From contig JAUSID010000102.1 of NCBI GenBank assembly GCA_030648295.1, positions 1 to 36,083 of the forward strand: DNA of 36,083 nucleotides, in the 5' to 3' direction. This DNA is from Opitutaceae bacterium (GTDB taxonomy: Bacteria; Verrucomicrobiota; Verrucomicrobiia; Opitutales; Opitutaceae). Below the pieces are notes generated by a model that saw only the letters and a list, made by a program, of their open reading frames with translations, did no database searches and was not told the DNA's origin. Below, one piece after another: positions 15,797 through 22,581 of the stretch. The first letter of the stretch is position 1; every line of letters begins with the position of its first letter. A program made the translations under genes and the position numbers.

Positions 15797-16453
15797 CTAC
15801 ACCTTGTCGACGATTCGATCGGCGAGGCCGTATTCGATCGCTTCCTTGGCGTTCAGATAGAAATCGCGGTCCGTGTCGCGATTGATCCGCTCCATCGGCT
15901 GGCCCGATGCTTCCGCGAGAATGTGGTTCAATTCGAGCCGCAGCTTCTCCATTTCCTTTGCCTGAATGTTGATGTCGGTCGCCGGGCCGACCATCCGGCC
16001 GGAAATCAACGGTTGGTGAATCAACACCCGGGCGTGCGGATAAATCAGCCGCCGGCCTTTCGGTGCACCGGAGAGCAGGATGGATCCCATCGATGCCGCC
16101 ATGCCGGTGACCACCACCGTGATGGGCGAGGTCACAATTTTCATCGTGTCATACACGGCCATCCCCGCGGTAATCGAACCACCCGGTGTGTTGATGTAAA
16201 ACGTGATTGGTTTCCCGGGCGCAACGGTCTCGAGATAAAGCAATTTTTCGGTGATGTCCTTCGCGGTCTCGTCGGTCACCGCACCCCAGAGGAAGATTTT
16301 CCGCTGCTCCAGAAACTTCTTCTGGATCAGCATCGCCACCGGCGTGTTTTTCTTCGCCCGCATTTCATCCTGCTTCTCGTCGTCGTCATCGTCATCATCA
16401 TCACAACGCGGGAGAGGCTCCGAAAGTCCGGGCTGAAGATTATCAAAGTGCAT
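15797..16453 (-). CDS. clpP: ATP-dependent Clp protease proteolytic subunit
   Basis: ClpP forms the double-heptamer serine protease chamber served by ClpX or ClpA unfoldases. With the ATG at 16453 the protein has 218 residues. The catalytic triad is Ser121 (GMAASMGSIL), His146 (VLIHQPL) and Asp197 (DTDRDFYLNAKEA), and the oligomer motif FLWGAV...ITEKLLYLE is intact. Before the core lies an acidic segment with eight consecutive Asp residues (18-25), coded by a GAT/GAC microsatellite; most ClpP propeptides lack this. A later ATG at 16363 would remove it and give 188 residues. An in-frame start further upstream (16561) would translate atypical sequence. tig and clpX, the common neighbours, are absent. 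It is followed on the same strand by nothing before the convergent TIGR03790 gene. Confidence 0.92.
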   Translation of the reverse strand: MHFDNLQPGLSEPLPRCDDDDDDDDEKQDEMRAKKNTPVAMLIQKKFLEQRKIFLWGAVTDETAKDITEKLLYLETVAPGKPITFYINTPGGSITAGMAVYDTMKIVTSPITVVVTGMAASMGSILLSGAPKGRRLIYPHARVLIHQPLISGRMVGPATDINIQAKEMEKLRLELNHILAEASGQPMERINRDTDRDFYLNAKEAIEYGLADRIVDKV

Positions 16454-16616
16454 ACGCGGCGAACGTTGAGCGCACCCGGCCGGTTGGCAACTGTGGACGT
16501 GAGTTTGCCGCAGCGCCGCGCGCATCTCACTTTCTTGCACGGTGCGCACAGTGGCACGCACTGCTGGCCTGCAGAGCGCCCGTGGACGGCGCGCAGCGCC
16601 GCCAGCTCATGGGCGA

Positions 16617-16760
16617 CCCGTTCGGCAAGCCGTTTCGACAAGCTCAAGGCCCCGAGCGGAGTCGAGGGGCTCAGGGTCCCGAGCCGATTCGACAGGCTCA
16701 CGGCCATCTGTGATTTCGACTGAAAGGCCTCGAGCTTGTCGAGAGGCCTGTCGAGGGAGA
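16617..16760. repeat. TCGACAAGCTC/CAGGCTC-type repeat cluster, copy 1
   Basis: Several degenerate short units in alternating orientation are packed here: TTCGACAAGCTCAAGG, GAGTCGAGGGGCTCAGGG, GATTCGACAGGCTCACGG and CTCGAGCTTGTCGAGAGG. The consensus resembles the CCTGAGCCTGTCGAAGG repeat found between genes in many unrelated bacteria. A second, longer cluster lies at 22113-22350. Confidence 0.75.
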
Positions 16761-16826
16761 CGCCCATGCCACTCGCAAACCCGCCGGAGGCGGGTGAACC
16801 CACGGGCGAGACGCCCGGGCCACGTC
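16757..16826. repeat. Dispersed GC-rich repeat, copy 2 (inverted)
   Basis: This is the reverse-orientation relative of 12471-12553: GAGACGCCCATG, the AACCCGCCGGAGGCGGGT hairpin, CCCACGGGCGAGACGCCCGGG and GCCACGTC. It directly follows the TCGACAAGCTC cluster; the same order of repeat types recurs at 22.1-22.4 kb. Confidence 0.7.
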
Positions 16827-16899
16827 AAAACCCAGGCACCGGCAACTCGGAGATGTGCGCCCCGCAGGGCGGCGCAGCCGCAACCGAGAAGGCTCCCGA

Positions 16900-18471
16900 T
16901 TATTGAGACTTCTCTGGAGCTTGGAGCTTGGAATTTGGAACTTTCGCCGCGTTCCACACGGCGAAGGTGTCCGGCGATCCCTGGGCCCGCACGCCGTTGT
17001 CGTTGAGAATCTCCTCCGTTGCCGCAGCCATCTCCTGGCGCGGAAACACCAGCGTTTCCAGCTTTCGCCCCCCAAAGTCGAATACGACGAACTCGTCGGG
17101 CAGGTCGCGCAAGGTCGCGACGAGGTGCTCCAGGTTTTTGATCGTGATGCCGTTCACCTTGTCGACGACGCGGGACTGTGCCTGCGAATAACCCTTGGAA
17201 AGCTTGTGGGGGAAAAATGGTGACGACACCACGACGAGTCCCTCGCCCGGGAAGGAGGGGCGGTCTCCACGTCGCGTCGCCAGCGGGCTCGCCATGGCGG
17301 AGAGCGCGGATGCGGCGTTGTTCAAACCGGCGAGGAAAAGCTGCGTCGCCTTCGAGAAGACCAGCGGCCCATACACGAAGTACGATGGATAACTGCCATC
17401 GAGATCAGGAATCACCATGGGACGCCGCGGAAATACCGGCAGTTCGATTTTCAGCTCCTTGCCTTGGCGGACGACCGTCAGCGGCACCCGCCCGTTGCGC
17501 GCGAGTTTCTGAATCAGATACGCGAATCGCACCCGGATGTTGCCGACTTTGATCATGCCTTCGTTGTCGACCGGCGTGTCCCCGATGCGCGTGATGATGT
17601 CCCAGGGGTGCAGGGGGTAATCGGGATCGTCGGAATCGGTTTCGGCGACAATCATCCCATCCACGCCGCGGCCGACCTTGAGGAACGGCCGCAATGCCGG
17701 GTTCTCGAACGTCTGGAGTGAATCGAACATGGCGGGTTTACCATCGTATCGCCCGTCCGCCGCATCCTGGAGGAACAGCTCCACTTCCTCGCAGGGAATG
17801 ATGTAGCCGATGTTGTCGCCGCCGCCGAGCCGGCTGAAGGCAATGCCGATCATTTTGTCCTCGGCCACGGCCGGGCCGCCGCTGTTGCCGGGATTGATCG
17901 CCGCGTCGATCTGGATCCGAAGTCCGGAGGTCGGAAAGTTGTACATCGTGAAATCGATCCGCGACACGATGCCTTTGGTGATGGACAGATTGGTGCCCCC
18001 GGTCGGAAAGCCATAGACCATGACGGTGTCCTTCACCTCCGGCAGCTTGGTCGCGCGCGCCAGCGGCGGGCGGGAGTCGAAGAATGACTCGTCGTCGAGT
18101 TTCAGGACCGCCAGATCGATGCCTTGCGCGATGGTTTCGACCGTCGCGGAAATCTTGTCGCCGGACTGGTTCGCCTGCACCTGCACCTGGCTCGCGTACA
18201 AGACCACATGGGCGTTGGTGAGGATCCGCTTGCCCTCGATGATCACGCCGGTACCGGTGCTCTCGCGCGGCGCCTGCTTCGCCCACGGTTTGTAGGGATC
18301 CGGATAACGGATGGTCGAGAAAACCTTCACGACCGAATTCTCGACGGCCGCGGCCTTGGCCGGCACCGCTGGGGCGCTGGCGGTTTCATCGGCCGCGGCA
18401 AGCGCGCCAACGGACACGATCGCCAGGAATGCAGCAGCGGAGATTCGGGACGGGATCAAGCGGAAGGGCAT
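16900..18471 (-). CDS. Deg/HtrA-type trypsin-like serine protease
   Basis: This 523-residue exported protease probably does protein quality control in the envelope. The ATG at 18471 gives a signal peptide ending ALAA|DE. The chymotrypsin-like domain has His88 (ILTNAHVV), Asp119 (GIDLAVLKL) and Ser197 (NPGNSGGPAV). Two PDZ-like regions follow, the first near HPWDIITRIGDTPVDNEG and the second near SRVVDKVNGITIKNLEHL, a layout closer to the plant Deg9/Deg10 type than to E. coli DegP. The last dozen residues (KVPNSKLQAPEK) are encoded by a heptamer repeat array at 16914-16941 and so probably do not belong to the ancestral protein. It lies downstream of the divergent-reading purine block and shares its strand with guaD, 164 bases behind that gene's stop. 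Confidence 0.9.
   Translation of the reverse strand: MPFRLIPSRISAAAFLAIVSVGALAAADETASAPAVPAKAAAVENSVVKVFSTIRYPDPYKPWAKQAPRESTGTGVIIEGKRILTNAHVVLYASQVQVQANQSGDKISATVETIAQGIDLAVLKLDDESFFDSRPPLARATKLPEVKDTVMVYGFPTGGTNLSITKGIVSRIDFTMYNFPTSGLRIQIDAAINPGNSGGPAVAEDKMIGIAFSRLGGGDNIGYIIPCEEVELFLQDAADGRYDGKPAMFDSLQTFENPALRPFLKVGRGVDGMIVAETDSDDPDYPLHPWDIITRIGDTPVDNEGMIKVGNIRVRFAYLIQKLARNGRVPLTVVRQGKELKIELPVFPRRPMVIPDLDGSYPSYFVYGPLVFSKATQLFLAGLNNAASALSAMASPLATRRGDRPSFPGEGLVVVSSPFFPHKLSKGYSQAQSRVVDKVNGITIKNLEHLVATLRDLPDEFVVFDFGGRKLETLVFPRQEMAAATEEILNDNGVRAQGSPDTFAVWNAAKVPNSKLQAPEKSQ
16914..16941 (-). repeat. Heptamer array inside the 3' end of the Deg-protease gene
   Basis: On the plus strand four 7-base units follow one another: CTGGAGC, TTGGAGC, TTGGAAT, TTGGAAC. 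The gene on the minus strand reads through them and stops at 16900-16902, so the array is translated. Confidence 0.8.
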
Positions 18472-18635
18472 GGGACGGCGGAAGAGAGGTCGAATCCCAC
18501 CCGAGAATGTTGGCCGGCGGCGAAACGCGAGCCCGATCGTGACGGGGGAGGGGGCGTCTGGCGATTGCCGGCTAATATGGCATGGGCCTCGCGCCCGTGA
18601 TGTGCCGTCCAGATCATGGGCAAGGCTCCGCCTCG
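18472..18635. other. Spacer between guaD and the Deg-protease gene
   Basis: The 164 bases hold the probable promoter of the Deg protease. A short palindromic motif GGGCCTCGCGCCC (18588-18600) belongs to the dispersed GC-rich family. GGCTCCGCCTCGCTAG at 18626-18641 overlaps the guaD stop and recurs with one change as GGCTGCGCCTCGCTAG at 26092-26107, also at a gene's stop codon. Confidence 0.45.
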
Positions 18636-19106
18636 CTAGTACCGCACCTTGTCCGGTTTCGCCTGCCACTCGGCGAACGCCTTCTGCGCTTCGTCGCGCA
18701 ACAGCAGCTTCATGTCGATCGCGCGCCGCTCGGGCGGGAGCGGAATCTGCTGGTAGATGAAATCATCGTCGAACCCGATCGCGGCGGCATCGGTCCGGGT
18801 GTTGCCGTAAAACACTCGCGGAATCCGCGCCCAGTAAATTGCCGCCAGGCACATCGGGCATGGTTCGCAGTTCGTGTAGAGCTCGCAGTCCTCCAGCGAA
18901 AAGGTGCCAAGTGTTTGGCACGCGTCGCGGATCGCGGTGATCTCCGCGTGGGCGGTGGGATCGTTGGTCGAGGTCACGCGGTTGCTGCCGCGGGCGATGA
19001 TTTCCCCGCGCCGGACCACGACGCAGCCGAACGGGCCGCCACGGCCGCCGCGCATGCCGGCCTCGGCTTCCATGATCGCCTCGCGCATGAATTTTTCCGC
19101 GTTCAC
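18636..19106 (-). CDS. guaD: Guanine deaminase (cytidine-deaminase fold)
   Basis: GuaD hydrolyses guanine to xanthine and ammonia. The 156-residue protein starts at a GTG (19106) and reads MNAEKFMREAIMEAE, closely like the B. subtilis enzyme. Zinc ligands are His53 with catalytic Glu55 (TAHAEITAIR) and Cys83 and Cys86 (CEPCPMCLAAIYWAR). The GFDDDFIYQQI segment that separates guanine deaminases from tRNA adenosine deaminases is present. It is divergent from uraD, hiuH and the AllC-type gene, so guanine catabolism and urate-product catabolism are grouped. The frame is open upstream of the GTG, but no better start is seen. Confidence 0.9.
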   Translation of the reverse strand: MNAEKFMREAIMEAEAGMRGGRGGPFGCVVVRRGEIIARGSNRVTSTNDPTAHAEITAIRDACQTLGTFSLEDCELYTNCEPCPMCLAAIYWARIPRVFYGNTRTDAAAIGFDDDFIYQQIPLPPERRAIDMKLLLRDEAQKAFAEWQAKPDKVRY

Positions 19107-19553
19107 AAAATGGTTCGGGTTGTGGCCGGCGCCCGCCGCCTGCTGAAAGTCGAACGTCCTACAACGTCGATCTGGAGGGTGGAATCAAGCGCGGGCTGTC
19201 GGGTCGGTCAGAAACCCGGCCTCCGTCCTGGGAGCGCGGGCATCCTGCCCGCAAGACCATATGCGGGCGGGACGCCCGCGCTCCCAGGGAGTCAGCGTTT
19301 CGTCGTTTTACGCCTGTATGCACGCACACCGTTGAAAACTCGCGCCTCCGGCCGCCCGTAATGAACCGGACGCGGCAGCTCCACCCCTGCTGGCGAATTT
19401 CGCTCGCTACCGGCTTATGAACTGCTGCCGTAGCCGTAATTTCATGAAGTTCGCTGCCAGTCATCATCGAGGCACGCCGCCCTCATTGCCGCACCGCGGC
19501 TCGCGTTTCTGGCGCGATCAGGCGATGGTCTCGATCGAGCAAACCCCGCGCCG
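19107..19553. other. Divergent spacer between guaD and uraD
   Basis: This spacer must carry the promoters of both arms of the purine block. A GC-rich palindrome occupies 19227-19288. No operator with clear symmetry and no gene is evident in the remaining sequence. Confidence 0.4.
19227..19288. repeat. GC-rich palindromic element, family P, short form
   Basis: CCTGGGAGCGCGGGC...GCCCGC is mirrored by GCGGGC...GCCCGCGCTCCCAGG with only about 10 bases between the two arms. The arms match those of 12579-12669 and 35831-36041, making this the most compact copy. Confidence 0.8.
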
Positions 19554-20066
19554 ATGACCCACGACCTGGCATCGCTCAACGCCGCTGATCGCGTCACGTT
19601 CGTCTCGGCGCTCGGGCATCTCTTTGAACACTCGCCCTGGGTCGCCGAGCAAACGTGGGCCCGGCGGCCCTTCCGCAATTCGACCCACCTGCACTCGGAG
19701 CTGTGCCGGACGATGCGGAGTGCGCCGCCGGAGCGGCAGCTCACGCTCGTCCGCGCCCACCCGGATCTCGCCGGACGGCTCGCACAGCAGGATCAGTTGA
19801 CCCTGGCGTCGAAACGCGAACAGGCGAGCGCCGGTCTCGAGCAGCTTGGCGCCGGCGAACTCGCGGAATTCGAGAAACTCAACCACGCGTATCGGGTGCG
19901 ATTCGCCTTTCCATTCGTCATTTGCGCCCGGTTGAACGACAAGGCGGCGATCGTCGATGCGATGCGCACGCGGCTGGCGAATTCGCCGGAGGACGAGCTG
20001 GAGACGGCGTTGAAGGAAATCGAAAAGATCGCCCAGCTGCGCCTCCGCGACATTCTGCCCAACTGA
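19554..20066 (+). CDS. uraD: 2-oxo-4-hydroxy-4-carboxy-5-ureidoimidazoline decarboxylase
   Basis: OHCU decarboxylase makes S-allantoin from the HiuH product in uric acid breakdown. The 170-residue protein is all-helical and carries the family marks: FEHSPWVAEQTW near the N-terminus, RAHPDLAGR with the catalytic His69, and RFAFPFVICARL with the substrate-binding backbone. Length matches the stand-alone bacterial enzyme. hiuH, encoding the preceding step, starts 38 bases downstream. The start ATG at 19554 agrees with the family N-terminus. Confidence 0.92.
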   Translation: MTHDLASLNAADRVTFVSALGHLFEHSPWVAEQTWARRPFRNSTHLHSELCRTMRSAPPERQLTLVRAHPDLAGRLAQQDQLTLASKREQASAGLEQLGAGELAEFEKLNHAYRVRFAFPFVICARLNDKAAIVDAMRTRLANSPEDELETALKEIEKIAQLRLRDILPN

Positions 20067-20104
20067 TGGTCTGAGGCTCTGTTTCACGTTCGAAAATCTT
20101 GAAT

Positions 20105-20452
20105 ATGCCCGCGAAACTCAGCACTCACGTTCTCGATCTCACCCGCGGGCAGCCGGCCGCCGGGATGGAAATCGAGTTGTGGCGGCTCGACTCAACTGAA
20201 CCGAAGCAATTGCGGGTCGTCGTGACGAACGCGGACGGTCGCACCGATGCGCCGCTCCTCGCCGCCGACGAGATGGCGGCGGGCGATTACCAGCTCGTTT
20301 TCAAAATCAAGGACTACTACGCCGCCCACGGCGCGGACGCCGGATTCTTCAGCTACGCCGCCATTTTCTTCCGCATCGCGGATCCGTCGCAATCCTACCA
20401 CGTGCCGCTGCTCGTTACGCCCTGGTCGTACAGCACGTATCGGGGAAGCTGA
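20105..20452 (+). CDS. hiuH: 5-hydroxyisourate hydrolase (transthyretin-like)
   Basis: HiuH hydrolyses 5-hydroxyisourate, the product of urate oxidase, to OHCU. The 115-residue protein has all active-site signatures: His8 in STHVLD, Arg46 in DGRTDAP, His99 in SYHVPLLVTP, and the C-terminal tetrapeptide YRGS. The ATG at 20105 is preferred to a TTG at 20099. No N-terminal targeting signal is present, so it is cytoplasmic. It follows uraD closely and is probably cotranscribed. A repeat element begins at once after its stop codon. Confidence 0.94.
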   Translation: MPAKLSTHVLDLTRGQPAAGMEIELWRLDSTEPKQLRVVVTNADGRTDAPLLAADEMAAGDYQLVFKIKDYYAAHGADAGFFSYAAIFFRIADPSQSYHVPLLVTPWSYSTYRGS

Positions 20453-20597
20453 GTTCAACCGCGAATCGACGCGAATGGACGCTAATTGCAGAGGAAGTGG
20501 AAGGCATCACTTAGTCGCGATTGCAGCTCACCCTTCAGTGAGTTGTTCAGAGTCGTCGCCCGGGCTTGGTTTTCATTCGCGTCCATTAGCGGTTCCA
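20453..20597. repeat. Inverted-end repeat element with short tandem units, copy at hiuH
   Basis: The left end GTTCAACCGCGAATCGACG continues as tandem units of the GCGAATGGAC type. The right end is TTCGCGTCCATTAGCGGTTCC, its approximate reverse complement. The inside (AGAGGAAGTGG... CGCGATTGCAGCTCA) resembles the outer parts of the element at 30790-31108. The element abuts the hiuH stop codon. Confidence 0.7.
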
Positions 20598-20713
20598 CGG
20601 AATAGTTCCGGCCAAGCCGCGCGCGACCGAGTGAGGATTGTCTTTTCGGACTTCGTGCGCGCGCGGCTAAGCTCTCGCCATCACGCGTGGACTTCCCATT
20701 GTCGGCCCGCGAA

Positions 20714-22060
20714 ATGCGTCGCCCATCGTCCTCCTGCTCCGCCCTGCTTGTCCGCTGGCTCGACGAGCTTGGACGAATTTCAGAGGAGCGTGACCAGCTC
20801 ACGCGCACATTTTTGTCGCCGGCGATGCGGCGGGCGAATGATCGCGTGGCGGGCTGGATGCGCGAGGCGGGTCTCACGGTCCGCGAAGATCGCTTTGGCA
20901 ACATCGCCGGCCGGATCGAGTCGAGTCGCCCCGGTGCGCCGGTGCTGTTCCTCGGATCCCATCTCGACACCGTCCGTGACGCCGGAAAATTCGACGGCGC
21001 GTTGGGCGTGTTGCTCCCGATTGCGGCGCTGATCGAGTTGTGCCGGCGGGGCGTGTCGCTGCCGTATGCCGTCGAGGTGATCGGATTTTCAGAGGAGGAG
21101 GGCGTGCGCTTTCCGACGGCGTATCTTGGGAGCAAGGCTTTCACCGGCCAGTTGCGCGCGGCCGATTTGAACCTGCGCAACGCCAATGGCGTGAGCGTGC
21201 GCGAGGCGTTGCAAAGGTGGAGCGGCTTGACCCCAAGCCGCCGGACCGGCGTAGCGGAACGCGTGAGCGTTTCGCGCGAATGCTTCACGGCTTCCACTAC
21301 ACCGCGGCTGGGGGTGAAGTCACTCCCGCGACGCGAGAACCTCATCGGCTACGTCGAGGTTCACCTCGAGCAGGGTCCCGTGCTGGAGCGCGAGAATCTC
21401 CCGGTCGGTGTCGTCAGCGCGATTGCGGGTCAGACGCGCGGTCGCTGGACGTTTCGCGGTCGCGCCGGCCACGCCGGCACCACCCCGATGCACTTGCGGC
21501 GCGACGCCCTGGCGGGTGCGGCGGAGTTTCTCACGGTCGCGGAAGGACTGGCGCGCGCGAGCGAGCCGCTGGTCGTGACGGCGGGCTCGCTCTCGGTGAA
21601 ACCTGGCGCGCCCAACGTCATTCCGGGCGAAGTGGTATTTTCACTCGACGTGCGGCACCCGCGGAACGCCTCGCGTCGCGCCGCGTTGCGGCTCTTGCGG
21701 CTGGCCGCACAAAAAATCGCGCACAACCGGAAGCTCACCTGCGCGTGGGAGCAGACGCAGGACAACGGTGCGGTCGCATGTTCGCCCAAGCTGATGACCC
21801 TGCTCGAGGAAAGTGTGCGCAAAGTGCACGGCCGCAGTCTCCAACTCATGAGCGGGGCTGGCCACGATGCTGTCATCATGTCCGCGAAGATGCCGGTCGG
21901 GATGTTGTTCGTCCGCTGCCGCGACGGGCTGAGTCACCATCCGGACGAACACGCGTCGGCCGCCGACGTCGACGTCGCACTTCAGGTGATGGTGGATTTT
22001 CTGGAGCGATTGGCATCCCCGCCCCGCGTCGCCCGGACGACCACGGCAACACGAAAATGA
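20714..22060 (+). CDS. Zn-dependent allantoate amidohydrolase-type hydrolase (M20 family)
   Basis: AllC-type enzymes split allantoate to ureidoglycolate; close relatives act on N-carbamoyl amino acids, so context decides. Metal and substrate motifs are intact: GSHLDTVRDAGKFDG, GFSEEEGVRFP, GYVEVHLEQGP, GRAGHAGTTPM, SGAGHDAVIM and HHPDEHAS. With the ATG at 20714 it has 448 residues; a GTG at 20687 would add nine. Usual length is about 410-420. The excess lies between VREALQRW and ENLIGYVEVH, where a palindromic DNA insert (about 21222-21330) codes for roughly 30 residues foreign to the family. The insert is in frame, so the protein may still fold, as the segment sits in a surface loop. Position after uraD and hiuH supports the allantoate role; allantoinase is not present. 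Confidence 0.82.
   Translation: MRRPSSSCSALLVRWLDELGRISEERDQLTRTFLSPAMRRANDRVAGWMREAGLTVREDRFGNIAGRIESSRPGAPVLFLGSHLDTVRDAGKFDGALGVLLPIAALIELCRRGVSLPYAVEVIGFSEEEGVRFPTAYLGSKAFTGQLRAADLNLRNANGVSVREALQRWSGLTPSRRTGVAERVSVSRECFTASTTPRLGVKSLPRRENLIGYVEVHLEQGPVLERENLPVGVVSAIAGQTRGRWTFRGRAGHAGTTPMHLRRDALAGAAEFLTVAEGLARASEPLVVTAGSLSVKPGAPNVIPGEVVFSLDVRHPRNASRRAALRLLRLAAQKIAHNRKLTCAWEQTQDNGAVACSPKLMTLLEESVRKVHGRSLQLMSGAGHDAVIMSAKMPVGMLFVRCRDGLSHHPDEHASAADVDVALQVMVDFLERLASPPRVARTTTATRK
21222..21330 (+). repeat. Palindromic insert within the AllC-type coding sequence
   Basis: The insert opens with a perfect hairpin GCGGCTTG-accc-CAAGCCGC (21222-21241) and ends with ACCGCGGCTGGGGGTGAAGTCA, an imperfect reverse complement of the left end. 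The same stem occurs at 35777-35797 outside any gene. The reading frame is kept through the insert. Confidence 0.6.
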
Positions 22061-22112
22061 TCCGGCAACGCGGCACGGGCGAAAAGTCCGGGCCCGAAAG
22101 TGGCTGCGGCTT
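22061..22112. other. Start of the repeat-filled spacer after the AllC-type gene
   Basis: These bases begin the spacer of about 520 bases between the AllC-type gene and parE. Nearly all of the rest is repeat sequence. The final part, about 22430-22581, is unique and must hold the parE promoter and ribosome binding site; no clear consensus is visible. Confidence 0.35.
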
Positions 22113-22350
22113 CCCCATTCGGCGAGCCTCTCGACAAGCTCAAGGCCTTTCAGTCGAACCAGCCGATGGCCGTGAGCTCGTCGAATCGGCTCGAGGCCTT
22201 TCGCTCGAAGGACACGATGGCCGTGAGCCTGCCTGCCCTGAGCCTGTCGAAGGGGTCGAACCGGCTCAGGGCCCCGAGCCCGTCGAGGGGCAGCCGCAGA
22301 TGGGATCGAAAGTTCGTTCGAACGTCCCTGCGGCAGGGCTTGCCCTGAGC
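22113..22350. repeat. TCGACAAGCTC/CAGGCTC-type repeat cluster, copy 2
   Basis: At least six degenerate units alternate in orientation: CTCGACAAGCTCAAGG, GTGAGCTCGTCGAATCGG, CCCTGAGCCTGTCGAAGG, GTCGAACCGGCTCAGGG, GAGCCCGTCGAGGGG and CCCTGAGCCGGTCGAAGG. GATGGCCGTGAGC appears between units, as a related GGCCATCTGTG does at 16.7 kb. It is the denser of the two clusters in the window. Confidence 0.8.
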
Positions 22351-22375
22351 CGGTCGAAGGGATGCCGCAGCCACT

Positions 22376-22440
22376 GCAAACCCACGGGCAGGCTGCCCGT
22401 GCCACGTTGGAAGCACGGCACCGGCAACCCGGAGATGCGC
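22376..22440. repeat. GC-rich repeat tail shared with 16.8 kb
   Basis: GCAAACCCACGGGC-aggct-GCCCGTGCCACGT is a hairpin of the dispersed GC-rich family. It is followed by GGCACCGGCAACCCGGAGATG, nearly identical to the sequence at about 16836-16856. The order cluster-hairpin-GGCACCGGCAAC is thus the same at both sites. Confidence 0.65.
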
Positions 22441-22581
22441 CCGGCGCTGGCGTTCGTTGGATTTTCGCTTGTCACCACGGCTCCCGGCCTGACGGTGTAG
22501 CCACGACGCGAGATGGCGTCGTTCCGCCACGGGAGTAGCGGGACGGCGGGAATCATTCACGCAACATTTCACCACGTTTCC

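Noticed and set aside
19159-19467. Small minus-strand protein in the guaD-uraD spacer
   Set aside because: Most of it is translated from the palindromic repeat (ASRPH and AGCPRSQ type peptides), a common false gene in repeat-rich genomes.
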